A DNA stretch of 64,000 nucleotides, taken from the NCBI GenBank assembly GCA_015680685.1, contig MNCI01000569.1, forward strand, positions 279,639-343,638, written 5' to 3'. The position numbers and the translations under genes were made by a program. This document shows, piece by piece, positions 55,040 to 64,000 of the stretch. Source of the stretch: Gnetum montanum (taxonomy: Eukaryota > Streptophyta > Gnetopsida > Gnetales > Gnetaceae). How positions within the stretch are numbered: the stretch's first letter is position 1; the number at the start of each line of letters is the position of its first letter. The notes under the pieces were generated by a model that did not search any database, was not told the DNA's origin, and was given only the letters and a program-made list of their open reading frames with translations.

Positions 55040-57267
55040 ATCAAAAATAAAAAATGATAATCATGTAAGATTCAAAGAGACCAACTATATATATGCCTAC
55101 TAACTATACAAACCTCTTCTGAAGATTTAGAATGGTAAAATGATAGGATTGGATAGTTTCCCTATAGATGTATGGAATTGTATGGGAGATATAGGGATAG
55201 CTTGTTGATAACTTTATTTAAAAAAATTAAGGAAAGTGGGGTAGGGTGGGGGGTGGTGTCAGTAAGCATGCCTTGTTGGTGGTTCAAAGGTTGTTTCATT
55301 CCAGATTAAGGGTTGGAGGAGTGTGGAAATCCTTGTGGGCTCAATGTTATCTTAACCATCAATAAAAACCCATTAAACTACATTGCCCTAATTCCTTTTG
55401 AATGGCATCACAAGGATATGTAGGTTTGTTGTGGAGGCTTTGGCCTCTTTAGCTTGGGTACCACCTCTTCTCTATAGAGCAAGGGCTTAGGGCTAGTTGT
55501 GTGTGGCCTCAAATTGGTCCTTCTTGTCTTGTTGTGGAGTTTTGCATCACTTTGTATTAATGTGTGTCTTGTGTGTGTGTTTGTGTACCCTAGGTCATTG
55601 TGCGTGTATGATGCCTAAGGTATACTTGGTACACTTCTAACCATTATCTAATAGGTGCCATGACTATTGTCGTGAACATTAAGATGTAGTCTATCTTGAG
55701 TTTGTCGTCCATTCCTTATTGACTTGGGAAGCACTATACTTTCCAACTACAAGAACAAGGAAGATATTCAAAACTAGAGGAATTATGGAGACATCAAGCT
55801 TATGAGTCACACCATAAAATTATGTAAAAGAATTATAGAACAATGTTTAGGGCAAGAATCAACTATTTTTAAGAATCAATTTGGTTTTATGGTTGGAAGA
55901 TCAACTATAGAAGCTATTTTCTTGCTAGGACGGCTATAGAGAAATTTTATATGATATTCCCTTGTGCATGCTTTTTGCAAGTAACATTGTATTGGTGGAT
56001 AAATCTAAGGAAGCCCTAGCTATGCAACATAAAAATTTCTAATAATGTAAGTCTTAAAGAAAACAACTATATATATACCTATGAAGTATAGAAACTTCTT
56101 ATGAAGATTTAGAATGGGAAAATGATAGGATTGGATGGTGTGGGAATGCCAAATGATTGGAAGAGATTCACTATACTTTCCATCAACAAGAACAAGGGAG
56201 ACATTCAAAACTATAGGAATTATAGAGTTATCAAGCTCATGAGTCACACCATGAAGTTATGGAAAAGAGTTATAGAACAACATTCAAGGCAAAATTTCAC
56301 TATTTTTGAGAATCAATTCAGTTTATGTTTGGAAATCAACTATAGAAGCTATTTTCTTGCTAAGATAGTTGATGGAGACATTTTATATGATATTCCTTTT
56401 TGCATGCTCTTTGCATATACTATTGTATTGGTAGATAGATCTAAAGAAGCCCTAGCTATGAAAATGAAGACTTAGAGAAGTATTCGAAAATCAAAGAGGT
56501 TAAGGATTAGTAGAAGTAAAATGAAATACATGGATTGCATCTTTAGTAGAATAGTTAGTAATGAGGATATGAAGATTAGATTTCAAAACTAAGAAGTTAC
56601 TTTATGTAAGCAATTCAAATGCTTAAGGTCACTTGTTCAAATGGATGGTGGGATTAACAGTAATGTGATAAATAGAAATGAAGCAAGATAGATGAAATGA
56701 AAAGGAACTATATGTGTGCTTTGTTGAAGGGAAAGTTTTACAAAACTGTTGTTAGACTTGTAATCCTTTATGGTGCAAAATACTAGCCTATCAGAAAGCA
56801 TCAGGCTTAACACATGCATGTGGTAGAGATGCGTATGCTAAGGTGGTCATTTGGTGTCACTAAGAAAGATCAATCAACAACTTTCTTATTAGGAGAAGTT
56901 TGGGGGATAGCACTTATAGATGAGAAGATGTCTTAGATGGGTGGTTGTCACTAAGAAAGATCAAATCAATAACTCTCTTATTAGGAGAAGTTTGGTGGGT
57001 AGTACTTATAGAGAAGTTGTCTTAGATGGGTTGGTAATGTGTTGAAAAGACCAGAGAATGCTCTTGTTATAAAATGTTGTTTTATTAAAGCTCAAGGGAA
57101 ATAATAAAGAGGTAGACTTAAACATACTTGATTTGCAAGCATAAAGAAAGCTATCCAAAATTAGGTAGTAATGCTTATTTGGCTCACAATAGCAGTGAAT
57201 GGTAAAAAAAAGAACTCATGTAGCCAACCCTGTGTAGTTGGGATTAGTTTAGGATGATGATGATGAA
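55040..57267 (+). mobile_element. RTE-type LINE remnant with internal duplication
   Basis: Forward-strand plant RTE. 56122-56475 reads MIGLDGVGMPNDWKRFTIL, NKGDIQNYRNYRVIKLMSHTMKLW, MLFAYTIVLVDRSKEAL (the LFADDIVLID active site, Asp-Asp lost), then LRISRSKMKYMDCIFS, KFYKTVVRLVILYGAKY and VVEMRMLRWSFGVTKKDQ. It ends in TTGGGATTAGTTTAGGATGATGATGATG. A second copy of the 5' part lies at about 55063-56030, so the segment is duplicated in direct orientation. Many stops; inactive. Confidence 0.82.
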
Positions 57268-58340
57268 GGCTCAAACACTGGAACACTTAAGTCCCATTTT
57301 AAATATCAATTTTTTATTAATATTGAAAATGATAACACTATCTATATTTGAAAGTTCTTCATTTTTTCCCTTCCAGATTTTAAAGATCACATGTGCTAGT
57401 AAAGAACTCCAAATTTTTTTAATGCATAGAGTTCCACCAATCCAAGTCCACGCTACTGCAAGATTTTGACATAATAAAATGTTGATTTGTAGCTTCTCAA
57501 ACTCTATTACAACTATAAGCAATTGTAGGGCAAACATATGATTGTCATCTTTATCTGCATTATTATAGAAACAACATTTATTAGACCCTATTGACTTAAT
57601 TTCACCAATTTGAGAAAATAAGTGGAAGGGTTGGTGTCATATGGTCCATATACTGTTTCCATGATGGTAAACAATGTTAAAATAGGGTGCCTCGGTATAC
57701 ATGGTATCAGAGAATTACATTGTCATTGTGCATACATGATGGAAAAAGTGTGCATTTTATAAGATGCTGAAATTTTATGACTGTTGATGTCAACATTTCC
57801 ATGCTAGCATAGGGCTATTAATTAATTAGTTTAACCACTAGGATATAGCTTCATGATTTCAACCTATCACCTCTATTGAAGCAAATTATAGGACAGATAA
57901 TTTTTGATGTTATTTAGAATCATAATGAAAGTCAATTAGGCTGACATTTGTATACATAAAAGTCACACTCCTGCTTTTTCTCAGATACTCTGCTCAAATT
58001 TGTAGTACCTTAACCTTACAAACCTTTTCTTAAAAAAAGAGGGTCAGTCATACCAAAACAAGTCAGCCAATCTCCATTAAACATATCGATGATTGAAGTA
58101 ATAAGGGAGGTGGAAGCACAGCCATCACTAAATACATGCCGGTAAACAAAGTTACAAAACGTATCCAGCTCCACCTTTTAATGTTTTTATTTTTACACTC
58201 TAGTTTTGGTTTGCTTGCATTGTTCAACCCAAAAGTTTCAGCTTCTCCGGTTTTTATTGAGAGGCATCAAACACTGAAATTTTAGGTTGTTCTCCATCAA
58301 AGAACAAACTAAAATGCAAGAAAAAGGAAAATCCATCAAA
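57268..58340. other. Intergenic, nothing recognised
   Basis: AT-rich, no supportable gene. A TGGTATCAGAG word near 57700 resembles a copia primer site, but no LTR or coding sequence adjoins it. Confidence 0.5.
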
Positions 58341-58980
58341 GAACTATTATTGTAACAACGTTGCGGGGCACCCCAAGGAATTCACGAAGATCCAATGGAT
58401 CTAGGGCGGAAGACCTGGGGAATACGCCTCAAGCAAGCAAGCATCTCACGAGTGCAAGCAGAAGAGAACCAAGCAAACAAGCACACACACAACCTTATAG
58501 ACCACATCGGTGGGAGGGGAGACGATGCATCTACAAAGAAAGGTACCACACCCCAGATCCCTCACGATCTGGTACAAGGTGTGGCATGGCACCGCACCAA
58601 AACTATCTAGTCTTGGCTACCTACATATCTATGACTGCCGTAAAATCAGGGCCATGTAGTTCTTTACGGAGAAGAGGGGGAATGAAGAGGACTTAGAAGA
58701 GAGTGCAACAGGAGGGTGTCTTATTGCTAGCTTGGTACCACCAAGCCGGGGTGGGTTTTGTAACACTTAAGAGCCACTAGAGGGCACCTCAGAGTGTTCC
58801 ATGGCCCCCGAACCATGGAGAGAGCCCAAGAGAACCACCATTCTAGGACATCTCTCACAATTATAGCCTCTTTTGGCAAGAACTTGACCTCTCTCCAAGA
58901 GAATGGTAGCATTCCTAGTTGCTCCAATGCGTTTCCAGATTCTCATTGCCAATACATATATAGGAAGTATTTATGATTTT
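58341..58980. other. GC-richer unassigned island
   Basis: Noticeably richer in G and C than its surroundings, starting near TGTAACAACGTTGCGGGG. It contains CCAGATCCCTCACGATCTGG (about 58551-58571), an imperfect palindrome, and several short frames on both strands without recognisable domains. It could be a remnant of an unrelated transposable element. Confidence 0.35.
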
Positions 58981-59606
58981 GGTACATCAATTGTAGTTGT
59001 GCAATAACTTTATCAGAAATTACATTGCTCTCACCGTATTGATTTCTGAAGGCTTTCAAGAGACATGATATGTTTGAATTTATAATTTGAAAGCATGTTC
59101 CTTATCCTTTAAAGCTTATTAGTTTGAAGCCTGCAGTTGCTGGTTAATATTTGGCTTCAGCCGAGCAAAATTTTTAAACATGATTTTTGAAGGAACATAA
59201 TGGACAGTATCTTTCTGGTGGGGAGTAGTTGATGAAAGAGAGTTTGGTTGTCATAGGAAATCAAAACAAAACAGCCCTGCAACCTGATCAGTTAAACACA
59301 TGCAACCATGAACGTTTGATACCAGGAACTTTCCTCTATTGGTCTCTTCAAATTAGCATATGGTTAACAGGCATTTCACAGTTCAATTAACCAACTGAAA
59401 ACAGGCATATAAATCATGCTGAACTATAGTTCATAAAATATGTGTTCACACAACTATTTGCCCTATTTATTTGCCAGATTAGAGCAAAATTATGATAAGG
59501 GTACAACGTACTTATTTGTCAGATTAGAACAAATCTAAAGGATAATGGTTTTTTTAGGCTGCTTTAGGTGTGCTTCTTGTCTTTAATTTCTGCAAAGTTT
59601 ATCTCT
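58981..59606. other. Intergenic, nothing recognised
   Basis: AT-rich stretch downstream of the kinesin pseudogene in its sense. No feature was supported. Confidence 0.5.
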
Positions 59607-60424
59607 TCAAACTTCCTTCCCTTGGTGAGCTGTTGTATTGTGTTTCAATCTTGTAATTTCCCTTGTGTCAGCGTTTCTTGAAACTGTATTGGTACTGTCC
59701 TTCACACGGCAGGCATAGCTGAAATTGAAAACATAGTAGATATGAAACCATAAGCTGTTAGCAGATCTAGCAGAAAAATATGAAATGAGATGAAAATAAA
59801 GAGCAATTGAACCACAGGTAAATGCAGAAGAATCTTATTATCAGCAATGGAAATAACAAGCTTCTCTCTTCATCACAAGGAGAGAACAAGAAGAAGCCTC
59901 TCTCTCATGCAATGTGGAAATAACAAGTTTCTCTCTTCATCACAAGGAGAGAACAAGAAGAAGCCTCTTTCTCATGCATGTGAGAACTCTTGTGTATGAC
60001 TGATCCCAGGACAGACTTAAATAGCCACATTTGGGGTTACAAAATTGGAAACATCTAAAATTAACTGAGATAGATCTTCACAACACATTTAGAAGTTTTA
60101 TGTCATCTTTAGGGAAAATTCTAAAACTATCCAACCATAGAAACAGAAAGTGTAGTTCATGAATAAGCAACTGCTAATTGGTTGCTGTGATCTACGGCTT
60201 CCCAGTTTTTTTTTCAACATAAGGATTATCCCTAGCAATAATATTTATAATCTAAACTGTTTTGAGGATCAATAAGTGAGCTCAGCTAGTTATGAGTCTC
60301 ATCCAAATTTGATCTTGCAAGAGATATATTGACAAACATAAGTGTCTTGGCATTGCCGCCAAGTGAATCAGACATGAGGCGTCGAAGCATATTTTCACGA
60401 CCCAGCAAGATCCACCAAGGACAG
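59607..60424 (-). pseudogene. Kinesin motor-domain pseudogene, two exons with intron kept
   Basis: On the - strand, exon A (60424-60281) starts after an acceptor TTTTCAG with LSLVDLAGS, the kinesin switch II motif. It then jumps, out of frame, to LMSDSLGGNAKTLMFVNIS and RSNLDETHN, the C-terminal end of the motor. Roughly 60 residues between them are missing. A 562-bp intron (60280-59719) ends in TTTTCAATTTCAG. Exon B (59718-59607) reads YACRVKDSTNTVSRNADTREITRLK, the neck after the motor. A stop follows ETHN, the donor is CT instead of GT, and exon B ends early. The retained intron shows it is not a processed copy. The text suits a plant KIN-14-type (minus-end, C-terminal motor) kinesin; the subfamily is inference. 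Confidence 0.82.
59848..59981. repeat. 67-bp tandem duplication in the kinesin intron
   Basis: Two copies starting 59848 and 59915 with TGGAAATAACAAG, containing TTCATCACAAGGAGAGAAC, with few differences. Confidence 0.9.
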
Positions 60425-60679
60425 CTGAAAAGTTTGAACCTGATGAATCAAGTGAAAATTTCAGGTCTTGTCGGGAACGAACAGAGCACAATTCAGCATG
60501 CTGCATGTACATGGTTCCCTGCAGCAGCGAAATTAAAGACTCTTTTGGTGGAAACCCAAGATCAAGGGTTCAATACCAGTAAAACTTGCTAAGTTATGGA
60601 AAAATACATCCAGTTTCAGTTTCACTACTTATTCATAAGTTGGTTGCAGTGAGGCATAGCATGCAGGAAGTATATTGTC

Positions 60680-60994
60680 ATGGGAAGCTTTTTCAGGACT
60701 AAAAATGCTTCTACGTCTTCTTCAGAAGGATGCGGAATAGAAGGCAGGAGAACAAGCAAGGCAGGACAAAGAGGAGAAGACTGGAACCTTTCAAAACTCT
60801 CAGGCGGGAGTTCATCCGATTTTAATTTTTATTCTCTGTCTAATTTGAATATAGTGCTCCCTGATTTTCCTGGGGAGTCACAACCTTCCATTCCCTTGAG
60901 TGTAGCTCCTTTGTCCTGAATCATTGACCAACAATTGTTGGAGGAACAGAGGGCTAAATACAGGGACTTGCTGAAAGAGGTTTACCTCCTCAAG
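60680..60994 (+). pseudogene. Exon-like fragment, family not recognised
   Basis: MGSFFRTKNASTSSSEG, then a Ser/Gly-rich part, LSNLNIVLPDFPGESQPS and, after one TGA at 60917-60919, IIDQQLLEEQRAKYRDLL and KEVYLLK. The coding-like text runs through the TGA and stops at AAG-GTACAG (about 60994), a plausible splice donor. It looks like the first exon of a coiled-coil-containing protein, now disabled. It is on the strand opposite to the kinesin remnant, about 250 bp away. No function assigned. Confidence 0.45.
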
Positions 60995-62601
60995 GTACAG
61001 GCACTCATTACAGAGCTAAGTTTTCTTTTAAATCTGTTGTTTGTACGCTGGTTTCAGATAGTATTGTATTTTCTTTAAATTCTCTTATACTGGATTAAAA
61101 TTGTATGGTTCCAAGTTTCAAGTTGTTATCAAAAGTTATTTCAAGTTTTACTGTATCATCTAGACATAATATAAGTTTGCATTCTTCTTTATATTTGTCA
61201 TTTTGGGGCTAGTGTTATTACTGTTAGTTTATTTTGTGCTTAGAATCGGCCTTATTTAGATTTTCTCAATTTATTGTCTACTTTGAATGTTTCACAAAAC
61301 AATTACCTCTTAAATTTACAGATTCAACAATGCACTATATCATATAGTCACTGCTTAATGTTTAAAATTTATACGTCTGGTTAATACAAAGCCAAAACAA
61401 GTTTAATGCATGTTTTTCTTAAATTATTTGCCTCTCATTCTAGTGCTTACACTATGATCCATTATTGTTGTAACATAAAAATCCCTCTTTTTTAAATAGC
61501 AGTTTATTGATCATTGTTTATATAATACTATATTGCCTTTTCCAGCTGATTACTCCTGGTTTCCGTACCCATATGAGAGATGCCCTAGGCAATAGTCTTT
61601 TAAAATGAGTTCTTTGTGAGGTGTGTTGCTTAACCCAAATCTATGCAACAACAATGACTTGAATATCCGAGTTGAAATTCAATGTCATGAGATTTAAATC
61701 CTGTGATTTGTGCTGTGGAAGTTGTATTTTAATTTCTTGCAAGGTTGAAAAACATAGCACGGGGTCTAATCATTCGGTATATTTAAAATAATTGGAGCTT
61801 AAGGTGAAGAGATAGTTTTAAGTTGTGGATCAGAGAAGAAACAAATTTGAATTTCAAAATAATTGGATTTTTAATCCTACATTTCTATGCAAAGATAAAA
61901 AATGAGATAATGGTAGAATTATATAGTACGGTTAATCCTGATGCAAAGAAAACACCAAATAGCACTTGCTTATCCGTGTTTAACTGATGTTATCAGAAGC
62001 AGATCAACCTTTCAAGGTTGTTGGATGTTATTTTCCTCTGTGATTTGAATTCTCCAGTTAGCAAAGAGCGAGAAGCTTTACATATTGTCCCATGTTGGAA
62101 CAATACGGCAAGCATGCAATGAATTGTTGAGCAAAAAACTAAAATTAATAGCAACCTTCCCAATGTTCCCACGAACCACCGGAAAAAGAAAGAAAAATAA
62201 TAGTTTCACCACGATTTGCAAACAAAAAGCTGGACAAGCCGGAAAAAGAAAGAAAAATAATAGTTTCACCACGATTTGAAAATAAAAAGCTAGACAAGTG
62301 GATAGTAAATAAGAGAAAGTTATTATGTATTTTGTTATTTTCATTGAGATGACTTTGTTGCTTGCTAACCAGTGAGATTAAATAGAACACTCACAGCAAG
62401 ATATATTGCAACATAACATCAAACCTGACAAAGTGATTTCTTATTCTGATTTACATGGTAAAAATCCTAAACTAGTATCTCTTGCACTTTACTAAACTTG
62501 AAGCATAGGATTAAACAGTAAAAAGAAGGTTTGTTAAGAACCTTCTCTAGTACTTCCAGATAAGCAAATAGCATTGCATCTTGAAAGCTTTGGAATTGCT
62601 T
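60995..62601. other. Intergenic, with a 60-bp tandem duplication
   Basis: AT-rich, no gene recognised. 62179-62298 is two copies of a 60-bp unit beginning CCGGAAAAAGAAAG. The right end is the 3' flank of the receptor-like gene. Confidence 0.55.
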
Positions 62602-64000
62602 TCAAATTAGGCAGGTTGCAGTGAAACGAGGGAAAGCATCCCAGTGAAAATACAAATACAGGGCAACTGTTATCCAAAATGATAGCCCAAATCCCAATCC
62701 CAATGCCATTAGCGACACATGTTCATCAATCCAGGTCCACCAGTCTTTGCTAGTCTTGGCCTTTGTCACAGGTTCCCCTGACTTTGACTTTCTACATAAC
62801 TTGTTAGTGGGAAAACAACACAAACAGTCGTTTTCTTCAAAGGAACTTTGATCGAATGTCGAGAACTGTGTGCTTTGAGGAATTCTTCCACATAACTTGT
62901 TATGAGAAACGTTGAAAGTGCTCAAGAAGTTCAAGGACCCTAGCTGTAATGGGATTTTCCCTGACAATCTATTGTATCTTAGATCTAGAGCTTCTAAAAC
63001 CTCTAAATTGCCAATGGATGAAGGTACAGTGTCAGTTAACATATTATAAGATAAATTTAGTAACCTCAAGGTAGTGAGATCTCCAATGTTATTTGGAATC
63101 TCACCTGTCAGATTGTTGCTTGACAAATCAATCACATTGTTGCTATCTATTATGGGAACTTCTTCAAGTTCCACCCCTTTTTCAGTCAGCATCACATTGA
63201 AATCCTCAGTGAACCATACTGGTATGTGCATTGTTGAACCATTGTATGAATAGCTGACATTGACAAGTACAACATTGTAGTCTCTGCTATTTGCTGATTG
63301 CCGAAATTGCTTGAGCATTTGGAATTGGGATGGAACATGGCCATGGAATTGATTGTTGGAGAGATCCAATACTTGCAGGTTTGTGAAATTTGCCACCCAT
63401 TCAGGAATGGTTCCCTTAAACATATTGTAGCCTATGTCTATCACTTTGAGGTTATGCATTTCCCTTAAATAACCTGGGAGAGAGCCTGTAAGCTGATTCC
63501 TCCTAACATCTAATAGTGTGAGATTCTTACAATTGATCAAAGACTTTGACAGAGATTCACTGAAATTATTAAGGTAGGCAGATAAAATGACCATGGAAGA
63601 TGGAAATGTTGCAGAAAACTTACCATGGAAGTTGTTGTTGCCCAAATACAAATAGGACAGCTTCTTGCAGTTGCCTATAGTTGCCGGAATGCTACCACTA
63701 AGTCTGTTTTCAGAAATATCCAGAGACAACAAATTTACCAGTTTTCCAATACTCTTTGGGATATGCCCATGTAGCTGGTTTCTGCTTAAACTTACATAGG
63801 CAAGCTGGACCATATCACCTATGCACACTGGAATAGAGCCACTGGCATTTGAATCATCTACCCTTAAATATTGCAATTGTCTTAAGCTACACAGTTCTTT
63901 TGGCAAGGCACCCAAATTTTGTGATGCTATTCTAAGCCCAACCAGATTGGTGAGATTCCATATAACGCTTGGAATTTTATTGCTAGTTACCTTCAGTACA
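62602..64000 (-). CDS. LRR receptor-like protein (RLP), C-terminal part
   Basis: Uninterrupted frame entering from the right edge (about 466 codons, reading VLKVTSNKIP first) to a TGA at 62602. The real start lies outside the window. About a dozen extracellular leucine-rich repeats of plant type follow (for example LLSLDISENRLSGSIPATIG, LQVLDLSNNQFHGHVP). An island of non-repeat sequence comes next (SRDYNVVLVNVSYSYNGS to GVELEEVPII), then four final repeats and QSTQFSTFDQSSF. An acidic/charged stretch with Cys residues precedes one membrane segment (VSLMALGLGFGLSFWITVALYLY) and a short tail (HWDAFPRFTATCLI). With no kinase domain it is an RLP, a surface receptor that signals through partner kinases in defence or development. 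The repeats lack stops or frameshifts, so it is probably functional. The usual NxxLCG cap motif reads NDCLCCFP. Confidence 0.88.
   Translation of the reverse strand, partial: VLKVTSNKIPSVIWNLTNLVGLRIASQNLGALPKELCSLRQLQYLRVDDSNASGSIPVCIGDMVQLAYVSLSRNQLHGHIPKSIGKLVNLLSLDISENRLSGSIPATIGNCKKLSYLYLGNNNFHGKFSATFPSSMVILSAYLNNFSESLSKSLINCKNLTLLDVRRNQLTGSLPGYLREMHNLKVIDIGYNMFKGTIPEWVANFTNLQVLDLSNNQFHGHVPSQFQMLKQFRQSANSRDYNVVLVNVSYSYNGSTMHIPVWFTEDFNVMLTEKGVELEEVPIIDSNNVIDLSSNNLTGEIPNNIGDLTTLRLLNLSYNMLTDTVPSSIGNLEVLEALDLRYNRLSGKIPLQLGSLNFLSTFNVSHNKLCGRIPQSTQFSTFDQSSFEENDCLCCFPTNKLCRKSKSGEPVTKAKTSKDWWTWIDEHVSLMALGLGFGLSFWITVALYLYFHWDAFPRFTATCLI

Noticed and set aside
57680-57720. Copia element marked by TGGTATCAGAG (Met-type primer site)
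   Set aside because: No LTR ends, no coding text and only a short match; chance is likely.
58361-58696. 111-codon frame in the GC-richer island
   Set aside because: Arg/Ser-rich text without a domain; overlapping frames on both strands are equally open because of composition.
63913-63915. Apparent start codon of the LRR protein near 63915
   Set aside because: The codon is TTG in the middle of a leucine-rich repeat, and the frame stays open to the window edge, so the gene begins outside.

Overview
The window is nuclear DNA of a seed plant. The evidence is plant-type Ty3/gypsy retrotransposons of the Athila and Tat kinds, plant RTE-type LINEs, a DYW-class pentatricopeptide (PPR) pseudogene, an intron-bearing kinesin pseudogene and a plant LRR receptor-like protein. 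The AT-rich composition and the old, deeply nested retroelements would suit a large genome such as a conifer, but that is inference and no species marker was seen. There is no bacterial-style gene organisation, CRISPR array, tRNA or rRNA gene. Only one apparently functional host gene is visible, at the right edge.

Positions 1-35025 are a Russian-doll nest of retrotransposons, named here from outside in. H4 (rest off the left edge, resuming at 33479) holds H3 (1-1280 and 30893-33478). H3 holds H2 (1281-30892), which holds H1 (2239-22008), which holds T1 (3732-13532). H1 to H4 are Athila-like, all on the + strand. The closed copies have LTRs of about 0.8 kb running from TGATGA to TCATCA, a primer-binding site matching tRNA-Asp, then gag, protease, RT, RNase H and integrase, a long non-coding 3' region and a G-rich tract before the 3' LTR. 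T1 is the only member on the - strand. It is a Tat-like element with 2-kb LTRs that codes only gag and a protease remnant. Each nesting step is supported by element sequence resuming across the insertion and by 5-bp flanking duplications that are now slightly diverged.

Positions 35026-41916 hold an unidentified segment and H5, an Athila-like copy with a truncated 5' LTR and no RT, RNase H or integrase. Positions 41917-48017 hold RTE LINE debris and the PPR pseudogene. Positions 48023-54873 are H6, a separate Athila-like insertion with a perfect GGATG duplication, also lacking RT to integrase, with one N that hides about 205 bp of its 3' LTR. Positions 54874-64000 are gene-proximal: a duplicated RTE fragment, an unassigned GC-richer stretch, the kinesin pseudogene (- strand), an unassigned exon-like piece, and the C-terminal part of an LRR receptor-like protein (- strand) running off the right edge.

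No element here looks able to move on its own. H1 keeps the protease DSG and RT FMDD motifs but has many stops; H2, H3 and H4 have lost catalytic residues; H5, H6 and T1 lack polymerase genes. The most novel-looking signal is a conserved hairpin with compensatory base changes in the 3' non-coding region of the Athila-like family. Next come arrays of GATATC palindromes just upstream of the LTR TATA boxes.
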